A stretch of 64,000 nt of DNA from Trissonchulus latispiculum (taxonomy: Eukaryota; Nematoda; Enoplea; Enoplida; Ironidae): positions 1-64,000 of the forward strand of contig JASAND010020154.1 in the NCBI GenBank assembly GCA_030248195.1, read 5' to 3'. This document shows, piece after piece, positions 36,152 through 49,485 of this stretch; position 1 is the first letter of the stretch; every line of letters begins with the position of its first letter. The notes beneath the pieces are model-generated. The model made no database searches. It saw only the letters and a program-made list of their open reading frames with translations, and was not told the DNA's origin. The position numbers were made by a program, and so were the translations under genes.

Positions 36152-36223
36152 CGGCTGTCTGGTGTAATGGCTAGCACTTCTGACTACAAATCGAGAGGCT
36201 ACAGGTTCGACTCCCGGTAGAAC
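36152..36223 (+). tRNA. tRNA-like sequence, right copy
   Basis: Mirror of 18539-18611, with the same A-box and B-box and the same poor stems. Confidence 0.4.
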
Positions 36224-37136
36224 AAATTTTTTAGATGTTTTATTTTCCTTCCGAGGTGCTGCTCTTTTTGCCCCTTTTACCGTCAATTTTTGTGTGGAAT
36301 TCTAGTAGACAAGGATTGGGTGTGCAGCTTTACCTCAAAGTTTGTCGAAACTATTTCAGGTTAGTAAAGACATGATCGATCAAATATATGACGTAGATCG
36401 TATTATTGCCTCTCTGTTCCCAGAAGATCCTGCAAGGATCAGGTTCTAGTTCATGGCGATTTGTGGCCAAACAATATACTATTTAAGAAGAATTCTAACG
36501 GTAAATGTGAACAATAATTATGTATTGCTTGTCCATAAAGCTAGCCTGCCCCAAAGAAAATATTCACTAAATTATGTAATTTCACAATCTTTACATATAT
36601 AATTATTATTCAGTTTTATTTCTGCATTTTTGGTGAATAGATAACAATAAGGAGGTGAAAATATGCAGACTTGGGGATCGAAAGAACCAATAGAGTTTAG
36701 TCGACATATATCTAAATATCCTACCACTCAGCTTACACGGAAGGAAACAGCTATGCTGAACTTGGAAACAGGTTTATTGCTCTGATTTCAACTTTTCGGA
36801 CTGCTGTATTTTTTATTTTCTCTCATTTCTAAATGAAGGATTTCATTATTTCAGGAGAAGCGACGATTTGCTAGGCTTCTGCGACTGGCAAGACGTCCAT
36901 GCCGGATCACCCGGGGAGATCTATCGATTTCTTGTCTACAGTCTTCAGCCTGATTGCAGGCGCGCCCATGAACGATCCCTTACTGCAGCACTTCTTATGC
37001 TGCTTTACAACAGCACCTCCCAAAGGGTAGATGTTATCTAATTGAGCTTACAGCAAGTCGAGCATGTCCTTAATTGAGCACAACACAGTCCCATACAAGC
37101 CGTCACCACGACATAGAAATTTCAGGTCGTAGTGTG

Positions 37137-38605
37137 CAGGGTTTTTTGGTTTTCGGATTTGCGTCAACCTTGCGTCCAGCTAATTTTAAGTTGCGTCCCG
37201 TTAAGAAATTTTGCGTCCAGGTAAACGATTGTTTTAGCGTGTTTTATATGCAAAAATTGTATTCTTTATAAAAAATGCCGATTATTTCTTTAGTGAAACA
37301 TAATTTAAATCGTATGAAAAAGTACTTAGAGCGGTGATGCTACTGAACAGTAATGCACGATTACAAAATATGTGAAATATGCCCTATATACACGGGGGTC
37401 TGGGGAGCCCCCCAGAAGTTGAGAAAATTTTTTTGCGATTACGGAAAAATCCGCAATGCAAATGTTCAAAACTATTTAATTCGCATCTGTTGTATCTAAC
37501 ACATATCATGACCAATTTTTGATATTATTGACACACATTATTCAGATGTTTGATGTTATAGTTAAACTAATTAAGTATTAGTTAAATAGCTATAAAATTA
37601 ATATCATTGAGAACAACGGCAGTAATCTTGTTTCGAAAACTCTGAGAACTAATGAATTCCGAAAACATGACAAACAAGTATAGTCTGGGGCGAGCCCCCC
37701 GAGAAGTTGGAGAAATTTTTGAAATTACGGATAAATCCGTAATGAAAATGATTAAAGAGATTAATTTGTCATTAGATATATTTAACTAAAATACCTGATG
37801 CAATTTTGTGTAAATTACATTTGTAAATTATAGAATTTTGAGTTGTTTTCATTTTGAGAAGTCAGTATCAATAAACAAAGAGCGTGCATGCGATGCGTAG
37901 TGCAGTATTAATCAAAGGCAAAACAGTGAAATATTAACGTTGGTTACGAATACGATTAACCCTAATGCCTGAATTTCTTCAGGACAAACGTTTTTCGATG
38001 TTTGCGCTAGAATGCTTTAAATGAACCAAACCAAAAATTGGACAAATTTAATTCTAATTCTAATTCTAATTTAATAACTAATAAAATTCTACAAATTTTG
38101 GCTGACTTTTTGGCAATTAAGGGATTAGCCCCCAGAAGCTGAAAATGTTTTGAAAATCCAGTAAAGAACAAAATTTAGACATTAAAAACTGTGCTAATGC
38201 AATTGTATGAACCTCATTACATTACAGGATCCCAAAAATTTGGATATTCGGCTACGGCTACAAATTTTATTAATAGTGGTCTTTGACCCGTTATGTATCG
38301 ATACAGGTAGATAACTCAACTAATAACTCAACAAGTACTGACACATTACAAAGCGTTGGCATTCGATGACATAGTGGAAAACTATCAGGGGGTCTGGGGG
38401 CGGAGCTCCGAGAAAGAACTGAGAAAATTTTTGAAAAATATGGAAAAATTGGTACTGGACTGGAAACATTTAAAGTTTTCACTTTTACAAGTTTGAGTTT
38501 TCTCCCAAAATAATGTTGCGTCTAGCTTGCGTCCCGTTAAAATTTCGTTGCGTCCAGATAAGAAACTTTGCGTCCAGACGCACTTCTGGACGCAAAAAAA
38601 CCCTG
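37137..38605. mobile_element. Non-autonomous hAT-like element 1, right copy
   Basis: Flanked by exact GTAGTGTG duplications at 37129-37136 and 38606-38613. Ends and internal hairpin modules as in the left copy; the C/G runs are shorter. Confidence 0.9.
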
Positions 38606-39985
38606 GTAGTGTGCTTCCGTGTACCTTTCACAAAAATTAGTTCGTAAGGTGCTGGTATCACTTTGTGTAAATTCGACCCTACAAGCTCCAATTCTTTATG
38701 AAAGTGGATGAAACTTTCCAAATACATTATTTTCGTGCTCTTTAACATTCTGGAACCAGTCCCTGATTTTTAGGTGTAAAGATAAGAAAGTTTTGGTTTT
38801 AGCCCTTATTCTCTCAGTACGTAGTTGATACATCGGATTGGTTGTAATGGCTGGAAAGAGGGCACTAAAATGAACATTTTTCCTTTTACAACCCCTGAGC
38901 TATCTCCTGTGGTTAAGGCAACATAAGCCAAAAACTATTTTTGGGGTCAAAAAATGGCCATTTTTGAAGAAATCGGTTTTTTCAAACTTGCTGCCAAATC
39001 TTACGGACAATTTCGGCTTATTTATACTCAATCGATACACCGTCCAATTGCGCATTTTATCTATACCTATTCGCTGGAGTTCGTTGCTTTAAGCTAGGGA
39101 ATTCGCCGAAAAACCATTTTGGAAAAATTGCGATTATTTTGTTTTGAACATTGATTTCTCAAAAACTGCACAATGGATTCGCGTGATTTCTGGCTGAATG
39201 AAAATTCGCCCTATTGTGGAGCGACATTTTTCTTGGTTTGAGCTAAAACTTCTCGAGTTGTGAGAAAACTGAATAGAAAGTTGCGAAATTTCGTGTCATC
39301 GCGCATTTGCCGGATTTTCTGGAGTACTGAGACTTTGTTGAGCCAAATCCAAAAAATGTCCCTCGGCCCATATGTCCTATGTATGATAGCACAAGAAGAA
39401 ATTTTGGCCGGTGTCTGCAGTTTCGAGAAATCGAAGTTAAAAAATTTTTAGTCTATATTCAGTCTGTCAGATGTCAGCATGTCACACGTTTTTTGCTATT
39501 TTTTGCCAATTTTGCTAATTTCGTAAGCTCATGACAGATTATAAGCTTTAAAATGATGTATAAAGCTCTTTCCAACTCCCAAAATTGCGAAAGTTATAGC
39601 GTTTCGAAAACTCACCACAAAAGCTTACTGCATAAAAGGATACCAGCACTTTAAATGACGCTTAACAGCGCTCGCTAAGTTTCAGGACCCCATTTTCCAT
39701 GGTATCAGTTCAGCTGTAATCTGTAAAGCTCTGTCAGCTATATCCTGGCTTTTTCGTATTTCAGATAAAGTGATACCGTTTACCTTTGCTCAGGTTGAGT
39801 CGTATTGTCGAGAAACGATGGGACACGCGGCCCTGTGGCTGCATCTGGCTCCGGCCTTCTTGGGAAATTTCAACGACATCTCGCCAGAACAGCGCAGAGA
39901 ACTGATCTGGCGATCTTCCTGCGTTGTTCAAGATGCCTTATCCGTGGAACGACAGCATTCTCGCAGCGGAGACTGTCATCGTTAG

Positions 39986-40511
39986 AAGGAGATTCTAGAA
40001 ACACACGCACTCGTGTCGCACACGAGAGAATCCCGATAACTCCCCGGTTGTATCGGCGGGCCAGCTCTCCTGTGGGGACCGACGGACCCTTTCGGCCGGC
40101 CGCTTTAGCAACACTGATTTGCATAAACTCAATTACATCGATTGTTTTGTCATTTTTCCTCTTTATATATATAATCCATATTTTACCAGCTAACTAACAA
40201 CTTTTTGTTCTATTCAACACAAATACAGTCAACTGTTGTTAGATACATATCTAGTCAGGTAGACAGGTTAACCAATTAGATGCTAAAAATGGAAATGGAT
40301 TTGAAACTATTATGGAGGGAGGGGGAAATGAGTTCAATTCTCCTTGCTTTTGTGTGAAATGAGATACCGAAGCTTCATAACAAACAATTAAAAAAATTGC
40401 ATTTTTACCAAAATTCAGCCTTCTCTACTGAAAATTGAAATACCCTGAGCAATTTATTGTTGTTTGAAAACGCAGTAACCAAAGTAACAATTCATCGTTT
40501 GTCAGATATAG
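39986..40511. other. Intergenic between kinase and GPCR, right arm
   Basis: Mirror of 14241-14761. Nothing recognised. Confidence 0.5.
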
Positions 40512-41520
40512 GTGGAATTTGAAATTACGTTTTTCAGCCGATCACTCCAAATGAATCAGTCAAATACAACCAATGAAAGCTTTGCCAAAACCGTTGTTAG
40601 ATACCAAATCTTTGCATCATGTCTAGTAGGAGTTTCTCTGGTCGTTTATCTGAGAGTGTGTTTCATGTTTTGCAAGCACAAGAAAAACGCACTTCGACAA
40701 TCCATTCTATCGGCTGGCTTTGGGACTTGGTGTTTTCGATTGCATTTATCTCTGTCAGCAGATTACCCTTGCTGATGTCACTGTTATGCTGAAGGTAGAG
40801 AGCATTTCAAAAGTCTATATCGCTATCGGTGGCTACATTACCAACTTTTCTGCCTGGTCTATACTGGAGCTAATTGTCGGGGTGGGACTTAGTCGATTGA
40901 TTGTAGTGGTCTCCCTGCAAAAGATCTACGGTCTACTTTACCAATAAACAGTCCAACATTATCATTGCCGTCTGTATGTGTCTGTCGGGAATAACTACGT
41001 CTGGGATGTACGCAATTGGATGCATCTTTAATCCCAATGGGATCACCTACCGTTGGATCTGCGGTGCAGGTGTGAGCGCGGAATTGGAGGGTTGGACGGT
41101 AACCTATCAGATGGTAAAGTCCATTGCTTTAACAATTCTATTGGTTCTGATTTATACCGCGATCCTTGTTCGACTTAAGGCCTTGTCGGAAGCACCGCTG
41201 CAGCCAAGGAACGGAGATTAGTGGCTCAGTTTGGGATAATATGTCTGGCTTTATATCAAGCTATGTGGTGTCCTATTGGTCCAGCATTTGGCTGAGCGCC
41301 AACGGATTCATCTCTACTGAATCCGGAGAAATGCTGCTTGGATTATCCGCCCTAGCTAACAGTGCCATAAATCCGTTCGTCTACATCGCATTCAGCACTG
41401 ATGTTCGCAAAATGTTCATGCCTTCTCATTCTTGCAAAGATCAAGACTAGATTCAAACTAAAAACCGTGACTGGCGTGAGGGTTAGTGCGAGTGCAACCG
41501 CACCCACTATAAACTATAAA
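40512..41520 (+). pseudogene. Rhodopsin-like receptor, right copy, frameshifted
   Basis: Same receptor as 13242-14240. Frame breaks occur near 40685 (after TM1), 40925, 41190 and 41430, each from 1-2 base indels. The native stop is lost. NPFVY is still readable. Confidence 0.88.
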
Positions 41521-41717
41521 CGAGTACAGAAAGCAAAGCGTCGTACCTATCGACTTCACGTGAAGTTTCGGGAGTGCCGCTGGGGTAAAGTGATTCTGAC
41601 TCTCATGTATTATGTACTCTTGGTTAAAGCTGAATGCTTCGTTCAAAGCAGTGTACAAAATTGCGTCCGTCGATCGTATACGACATCAACAAGCAAGATC
41701 TCCTATTACGTAGCCTA

Positions 41718-42026
41718 CTGGGTTTTCTCTAGGCCAAACAAGTAAAAGAGGGGGCTGGGATAAAATGGGCGAAAAAAAATGCTAAAAATACAGTAAAATT
41801 TGCGTGTTTTCTACATATACCGCTACAACTAAAGCTCGAAAGTGCTCAAATCAAGTTTTACTACCAAAATAGACGAGTTTTGAGCAAAAACGTCCGGCGA
41901 AGTCGGAAAAATTTTGAAAATTCCAAAAATCCTTAAAATTCTGGCATTTTCTGGGCAACTTATAGTGAGTGGGGGAAAGCCCAAAAGTGGGGGGGACGCC
42001 CCCCACCTCCCAAAAAAAACAACCCA
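41718..42026. repeat. C/G-run TIR element, mirror of copy 1
   Basis: Ends CTGGGTTTTC and AACCCAG. Pairs with 12736-13041. Confidence 0.7.
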
Positions 42027-42107
42027 GATTCTTACACCAGTCTACTAGCCGACTACAACATCATTAGTTTACTCATGATAAATATTAAATACATTTCATT
42101 AAATAAA

Positions 42108-45100
42108 TTAATCATCAGTTTTTGTGAGCTCCAGATTTGGATAGAATTCAAGACCTTCCACGGTTTCATCCCTACAAAGCCGGGAAGCCGATTCCGCCAA
42201 AAGACACCTGAAAACAAAATAAATAAATATAACAAATAATTATAGTGGTATAAAGATATAAGAAGTTTAGGGTTACTATGTAAGTTAAAAATTTTCTCGA
42301 ATAGAAACAGATCAAGCACGCTTCCAGGGGCTAGTTTTATCAAAGTTGTCGAATCCGTAAGCCGTCGAGTAGCCATTTACTGACAGTACATTATTTCTTT
42401 TGTAATAAAAATTAAACAGCCGTCACTGAAGTCTGATTTGTGGCCAGTATAGTTTGTAGAACAATGTAAAGTACTGTAGTTTTACGTTCTAAATGTTAAG
42501 CTTTGTCGAGTACAACTTTTACACTGAAAAATTCTAGAGTAAAATTACACTCGAGAACTGGATTCGACAACTAGCAGCTATTTTTCAACTGTACTCGCGT
42601 TTCAGGATCACAAGCTTCAGTGACATTTCCAGCGTAGATTAGCTACTCGACTCGGCGACTCGACAAAGTTTTATGAAACTGGCCCCAGGTTTCAGCCTGA
42701 ATTATAATTCAAAGAAGAGCTTAAAATAGGAAGAGTATGACATTGAGCTCTGCTTAAAATAACCATTGGTCACATTATGGTCGAAATTTCACAGGTTATC
42801 ATTCTCACAGATAGCACTCGGCTGAGCGGAAATGCATGTGATTAGTTATTCAGTGGATCATGTCAAAATTAAGTATATCCAAAAAAGCATATCGTGTGGA
42901 GAACTCGAAGAGGGTCGAGCTTAGCGATGTTAACCTGTGCTACAAATTACAATCGACCAAACCTAAAGCCATACACCTGATCAGGTTGAGCAGGGTCAGA
43001 GATCACGAGAAGAAGGCGGGAACACCGATTAGCGCTGCTAACCGAGTTACACGGGAACCGACCTTTTTTAGAACTGAATCTGATTAGACACAGGTGGAAG
43101 GAATGGTAACTTCACCGTCACCAATCATATCAATTTTTGATCAAGTGAGAATAATAAATACACGGTGGTCAACAAGACAGAGCCTGACCCTCTCTCCAAT
43201 CTCGGAGGAAGTACATGTAGTATGTATGTCACATCACATGAGTTTTACTTCATCAGTACTGGCTTATGCCTTGGCAATTTTTATGGGGGGGGGGGGGCTT
43301 CCCCTTACATGGGGGGGCATGGGGGGGGAAGGGCTCGTCTGATATGTATAGTGGAAAAAATATCACCCAAAATAGCTTACTTTTACACTAAGTTCAATGC
43401 TACGTACGTATGTATGGAGACAGCAGGAAAGTCTACATAAATATGTACGTAACTATATCAATAAAATTCATCTATGATAATCATATTGATATTTGATATA
43501 TTGATATTTTGTATGTGCAGTATAAATACCAATGCACAAATTTAAGTTCTAGTTAAGAAGTTTAAGTTCTAGTTAAGAACAATAACTTAAGTTTAAAGAC
43601 AGGCTTAACAATGATAAAGCGATACCACATCTCAGATTTCGCCCTTAGTATGGCGACCATCCTGCAAGCTGAATATATTATCCGGCAAGGGCGTGCTGGC
43701 TTACTTTTCTTACTTCCAACATATACGTACGTACTCTTGGTTACACCCATCATGCACTTTCATCCAACCTTAAGCTAGATCAAAAACCACTAAAATTCCT
43801 TCCTACCACTGTTTAGCCAGAACCACCGAAACGCCTAGGAGCTCGGGCCAGTTCTTCTGCCGTGAGGGATCCATGGGCGATCACGGATTCCTCCGTCCTC
43901 TGGATGCTCTGATCCAGGCTGAGTCGACTCGCCATCAGAACACAAACTCCACTTTCAAATTTATGCATTCTAAAAAAGGAAATAAAAGTGAAAATAAAAA
44001 CAAAAGTAATAAACGCAAAAAATATTCCTGTGCAAATTCGAATAATTATTTCATGTTGAATGGCAGAGAAACAAACATGATAAACGACAGAAAATGAGAA
44101 AGTTGATAACTGATAAAAAAATAAGAAAAAATTAAGAAAACAATACCTGATGGGTAGATCTAGCGTATTTAGAGCTTCACAAAGCATTCAGTATATCGTC
44201 CGGTGATACAAGCTACAAACACAAATATAAACGATCAAAGTAAAATCATTAGTGATAACAACAGTCTGTAAACGAATTTGTAGATACTTACGGCATATTA
44301 TATTCGGATGACCTAAATTGCTTTCAAACAGTAACACGGTAGCAATTTTAGAGTTTCGCAAACATGCAAAAATTCTAGACTACCTGACGTGACCTACCTC
44401 AAGACCACGTGCACGATTAATACGACAATAGGCACCGGTTAGGCACATCATGCCACCACACTCCTAAAATACAGGCACAAAAAAGATTACAATTTACATT
44501 CCCAAACTCAACGGTCGCTTTTGAGCTTCTACACTCTGTGAATTTAAGTGCTATGAGGATGATGCAAATGAAACTCGGTATTAAAAACTAAACAGTAGTC
44601 ACCGAGGTTTAATTTCTGGTCGGTGCAATTTGTAGGACAATGTAAAATAGTTCCACGGTTGAAATATTAAGCTTTAAAAATTTTTTTTTAAAATTTGTCG
44701 AGTAAAATTATTACATTAAAAAATTCTCGAGTAAAATTTAACTAGAGAACTCGACTCCGGAAAACAAGCAGATATTTTTCAACAGTATCTGGGTGTTTCA
44801 GGAGCATAAGTCACATATGTTTCCAGCGTAGAGCAGCTACTTGACTCGACGACTCGACAAAGTTTTATGAAACTGGCCCCTGGTATCCGTCAGATCAGCG
44901 GAGGAAATGGGATCAAAATCCGCGGCACGACTAATCAGGTCCAATTACGCGACATCATCCACGTGTTTACATTTACGTGTCGAGTGGTTGCTTGCGTTTT
45001 CCTCATTCTTCATGCCCGTTCAGACTTCTCCTGTCCGAAGAAAGGTACATTGGGCTGGGCTGAAATATGAACCACGAAGACTTGTGACGACCTCTGTGTG

Positions 45101-46356
45101 TCTCGTTATGTACAGTTTATTGGAGACAGACGAGCCCCAGAAATCACAACATAATAAAGGAGAGGCGGGGGAAGGTAAATAAAAGTACACAACAGATTTA
45201 ACGTATTTAGCAGCGGCCAATCAAAATGTAACCAAAATATAACAAAAAACTACCCAAAGGAACTACATACCCTCTCACAGGGCGTCCAGCTTGCCTCAAG
45301 TGATTACCTCAATAGGCTTCTGCAGTACAGTGACCATCTCTCGAGCCAATTCAGTATAGTAACGATCACCGCTACCGTAAGAGCCCCGCGTCACCGGGTC
45401 GGAGACGCCCAAACTCAGCAAAAAGGACTGGAACTGGACTGTCTGAAAAAAGCAAGTCAAATAAAAACAAATAGAAAAATACGTACAGCCAACATAAGAT
45501 TAAAAAGCCACAATGATACTTATGACAATTCAAGGTACTATTTCTTTAATGGATTAATTTTAACCTAGTCCGTTTAATCTTTAAAGAAATAGGACCTATA
45601 ATAATGACGACCCTACATTCAGAAACTGTTCTGCAATGTGTGATTCTGCCAAATGAAATTAGATGATCTGTGTGCTAACCTCATCCTCAGTGACTTCTCC
45701 CTGTTTGGCCTGAATCTTACTGGAAATGCTCTTGGATAAACTGACCATGTCACGAGCCTACAGACAACACAAAAACTTATGGACCAAAACGTGCGCACTA
45801 ACTCACTTCTTGAACAGAACGCATGCAGTAATTTGAAAATTACTGATAACATCATTTTGCAGAAGCAAACACAAATGAGAAAGAAGGAAAAAAGTCATGC
45901 ACCGTCTATATAATATGCCAAAAGTCAACTTGATGGATTACTCTGTTAAATTTTAAAAGAATTTAGGTATTCATTTTAAACAATTTCTAATTGATTGCGG
46001 AATTTTTAATCCTAAATGACTCTCAAAACTACCGCCCTTTTAGACCTACCATATTGATAAGCTTAGTGAGATCCTCAGAAGTTTGATGAATATTTTGACT
46101 GGCTTCCGAATGCTTTTCCAGTCGATGACGTTCAATTCATGAAATTCCGGCTCGGGTTTTCCGACCCTAAAAATTAGAAAAAGAATTCCCAACTAATGAA
46201 AATCACAAGAGCGTAAAAATTGAAAGTTTCTTAATTCATCCCTAAGCTAAGAATTTGATACAAAGCTCCTAAAATAAAGGAACTTTTTCTTACCGGCAGT
46301 TGAGCTATAGGCTTCAGCCAAGCCTTCTTTCAGGCACCATCCAGGGCTTCCAGAAA
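42108..46356 (-). pseudogene. VPS36: VPS36 C-terminal exons, right copy
   Basis: Exons in gene order: 46356-46294, 46166-46050, 45757-45680, 45442-45308, 44463-44398, 44212-44147, 43969-43807 and 42207-42108. Splice borders are kept. Three exons carry indels: the first lacks three bases in two places, the sixth has one extra base and the seventh has one extra base. The last exon has a clustered substitution that replaces the Phe codon of the NLFLT motif by Glu. As read the frame is broken. Confidence 0.88.
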
Positions 46357-46378
46357 CTAAAACAAAATACAAAATAAA

Positions 46379-46564
46379 TGTCAGCAACTTTCTCTCCTCA
46401 TTGTTTTGACTGTGAATATTGAAGCCTAGAACTTTTAGAACTTTTAAAATGTGTTGACTCAGTTTTTTAGAACCGAACTTTGAATTGCTCATTCGAGCGT
46501 GTTGTCTGTTACGTTTATCTTGCTTGGTAGGCTAGTAAAGTGTAGGATAGGCACTCTGCTGACA
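46379..46564 (+). repeat. 5' LTR of element B
   Basis: 186 bases with perfect 8-base inverted ends. Nearly identical to 59115-59300, suggesting a fairly recent insertion. Unusually short for a Ty3-type element. Confidence 0.9.
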
Positions 46565-46576
46565 TGGTAGCAGAGC
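46565..46576 (+). promoter_or_regulatory. Primer-binding site of element B
   Basis: TGGTAGCAGAGC directly abuts the LTR. It is complementary to the 3' end of initiator tRNA-Met. Confidence 0.75.
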
Positions 46577-46670
46577 TATTTTCTGTTACATACTAGCCCA
46601 TTTGATTCAGTTTTAAGTCAATTATTAGGTTTGACTTGATTACCCATTTGATTCAGGATTGGAAAACATT

Positions 46671-47124
46671 GCCGCAAGGCACATAGGTATTATATTCCTT
46701 TCCGGTGTTCGCCGCAAGGCATTTTCTCGGTATCATTGTAAAGTCCTGCCGCAAGGCTTAGTAAGTTCGGCTAGTTTCGACCGTCAACTTAGCTGGTTTC
46801 TGGTTTCTTAATTAACTCTGTGCCGCAAGGCCAAGTTACAAAAAGCAATTTTTCTGTACGCAGGTTTGCCGCAAGGCGGTTTGTGCTGCTGTTGTTTTCT
46901 GCCGCAAGGCTGTTTTGTGTTGCTGTTGGTTTCTGCCGCAAGGCTATTGTGTTGTTTGCCGCAAGGCTCAGTTTGGTACTGCTAAGTTTTCCAGTTCCAA
47001 CAGTTCCAGTTCATCTGTTCAGCCACCACGCTGTTTCATCGGACACTATCCTACCTGTTGACCATTTGCCGCAAGGCTGGTGTCTTCTGAAGACCAAGTG
47101 TTGTACCGTCTTTTGCCGCAAGGC
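46671..47124 (+). repeat. Leader array of GCC-GCAA-GGC hairpins
   Basis: Ten exact copies of GCCGCAAGGC start at 46671, 46711, 46748, 46822, 46868, 46901, 46935, 46958, 47068 and 47115, mostly preceded by T. In RNA each forms a 3-4 base-pair stem capped by a GCAA (GNRA) tetraloop. The sequence between copies is not repeated. The array lies wholly between primer site and gag start. Confidence 0.92.
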
Positions 47125-47178
47125 TGGTAAGTTGTACCCACCCAACCACCGCTGCAAAGCGCGACCAGACCCATTTTC

Positions 47179-48371
47179 GATGGATGAACGAGAAGCAAGA
47201 TTGTTACAGCGTCATGTTCAGACGCAGGAAGAAACACTCCGAATGCTCCAAGAAGCTCACAGCAGGATTCAGTCAGATGCTGCGGCTGTCACTAGCGTAC
47301 AGGCAGAAGTTTCCCAGCTCAGGGAAACTACTGAATCAGTCTCCAATATTCCTTTGTTTTCAGGTGATAGCGGGCTCAGTTTCAGCTTCCACGAGTGGTT
47401 TGAGTTATTCGAGCTCATTGCTTCAGGTCAAAACTGGCCCGTCCAACCAAACTGCGTAAACTCCCAACCTATCTTCGTGATAGTGCGCTGGAGCACTAGA
47501 GGGAATTGGATGATGCTACAAAGCGAAACTACACCACTCTGGTTGCTGAACTTCACCGAAGACTGGATCCGCCGGAAAATGAACGCGTGAACGTGATTGC
47601 GCTGCGAAGCCGCCACCACAAGACTGGCGAAGCAGTTAGCACCTATGCGAAGGACATCAAGAAATTTGCCCGAGGAGCTTATCCTAACATGGAAGCTAGC
47701 GCACGCGATAACCTAGCAAAGGAATTCTTCATTGTTGGACTGCAGCCTACGGTCTCAAAGGCTGTTATGTCTAAAAATCCGGCGACTTTAAAAGATGCTT
47801 TAAGTCTTGCCGAGAAAGAAGAAGCTCAACGGAAACTGATTGGTGAAGCCTTCACAGAAACATCAAACGATGGTTTGCTCCGTGAATTGATTGAACTTCA
47901 GAAGTCGACTAAAGCACAACTTTCTCAGCTCGCTAGCTTGAAGTCTGAAGAGCGAGCCACCGTTGCTGCTGCCGCCATGTCCTCTGACCGATCTGTATCA
48001 TCGCTTGAAGATAGACTCACTCGTTTGGAGAAGCGACTGGATGGATTCTTTGAGGCGCAGGTTCGGAAATCTCGCCAGCGAACCGAATCCACAGCATTTG
48101 GTGGTATGCAGCGCCGCAACAATTCCAACGGCAACAAGCAAAAGGGACCATGTTTCAAATGTGGAAAGCTTGGGCACGTTAAACGAGACTGCAGATCTCC
48201 TGCTATAAGAAGCTCGAAACCAATGCAGAAACGAGGTAGCGATTCTTCTAACTGGAGGCGTGATGGAAAGGCGCATGCTGTCACAGCTGCTTCTGAATCC
48301 GAAGACGAAGATGATGATCCACGAGCTTTCGTGGCGGAAATGAAGTCTCTCAAAGAAGAACTTTCTAACAT
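47179..48371 (+). pseudogene. gag: Gag of element B, right copy
   Basis: Start MDEREARLL as in the left copy. A frameshift at about 47440-47505 separates the N-terminal part from an intact capsid and zinc-knuckle part (CX2CX4HX4C near 48151-48192). Element A interrupts it at 48377. Removing A and one CAAGG leaves the gag frame in register with the frame of 54475-56946 without a stop, so Gag probably continued into the envelope-like region. Confidence 0.88.
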
Positions 48372-48376
48372 CAAGG

Positions 48377-48708
48377 TGGAGGGTCGTAGGTGGAAAGTTC
48401 GCTTTACCGAGAAGTCAGTCAATAATAATCATAGCTTAGGTGGTCGCTAGATGAATTACAAGTAACACGCTTTTACTAACTACTCCAGTTCACAATCAAA
48501 ATAACGCAACCAGTTAGTAAGCAAGATACTACCAGAATCGAATGTTCTTAGCTTTTCTAAACGTATTGCATCTGCTCCTGCCGCCTTGCTGGAGCCTCCC
48601 TATCAAGTACTTTTTGTCTGGGTTTTGCTCTTATTTTTGTGTCTCCTTTTGCTAGCTGTTTCATAGTAGTTGAACCAATCTCATCATAAGCTCAAAACTG
48701 TCGTTACA
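48377..48708 (-). repeat. 3' LTR of element A, right copy
   Basis: Mirror of 6084-6419. Its first bases extend the interrupted gag frame of element B by about 25 codons, an accidental read-through. Confidence 0.92.
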
Positions 48709-48723
48709 TTTCCTTCCCCTTTT

Positions 48724-49485
48724 ACAAAAAAAACTTGGACACTTAGGATCAAACAAACTAACAAACAAACAAACAAATAACCAAATCAAACGAAACGAGC
48801 AGCATAGCAATACTAATAACATTGCGCACCTATGTACATTAGTCTGTATGGCCACACAGATTTAATATTTACAGCAGAACAATGAAAATTTGTATTTGCT
48901 AAAATTTCTGTTGAACTCTAAAATGCTGTAGGCACTAGCTACTTTATGTTTTCACCATTGCCTACGTTGCCAATTTAATAACTCTTTGGAATCCCTTAAG
49001 TTGCAGTATAGGCTCCAGCTACTTTATATTTTCACCGGCGCCTACGTAGCCACCGTAAGGTATTCCAGTCAAGCTGCATATTCAAGAAACATGTACAACG
49101 GGTTTCTGCTCAACTTAACCGAAACTGTCGCAAGACTTGTAGCATCCCGGTACACGCCGACTATATAAAATTCACATTAGACAGGTCGAGGCAACGGTTG
49201 TATAGAAGGCTAACAACCAAACAAACGGTCAACGACAGCAGGTGATGCCCAGACGTTAGTAAGGAAACTAAACGAAACATACTAAATAAAACTAATCCGA
49301 AATTATCAAACTGCAATGTGGGTCGTTAAGCTTACTTTATGTTTTCGTCTTAACAGACCAGCAGCAGTTATCCAATTTTACTGCAAAGAAAGGAAACGAG
49401 ACTCGTAGCTGAGAAGCTATAGGATAGTCGAGAAGGAAAGATAGTTGGCGCCAAAAAGAAAGGAAGAAAACTACTAGTCCGAATC
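48724..49485 (-). other. Non-coding 3' region of element A, right copy
   Basis: Mirror of 5300-6069. Nothing coding recognised. Confidence 0.6.

Larger units (their letters stand above)
34313..39985 (+). pseudogene. CHK/EcKinase-like kinase, right copy
   Basis: Exons 34313-34585, 35610-35987, 36256-36500, 36641-36771, 36855-37026 and 39765-39985. Exons 1, 2 and 6 are intact; exon 1 is the intact version (91 codons, ATG at 34313). Exon 3 has four extra bases, exon 4 lacks one and exon 5 lacks five, so the frame through the catalytic HGD and DWQ segments is broken. The lesions do not coincide with the single exon 1 lesion in the left copy. Intron 5 again holds the hAT element. Confidence 0.85.

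Noticed and set aside
46671..47124. Regularly recurring 10-mer as a CRISPR-like array
   Set aside because: Repeat is only 10 bases, spacing is irregular (23-110), the genome is eukaryotic with introns, and the array lies in a retroelement leader.
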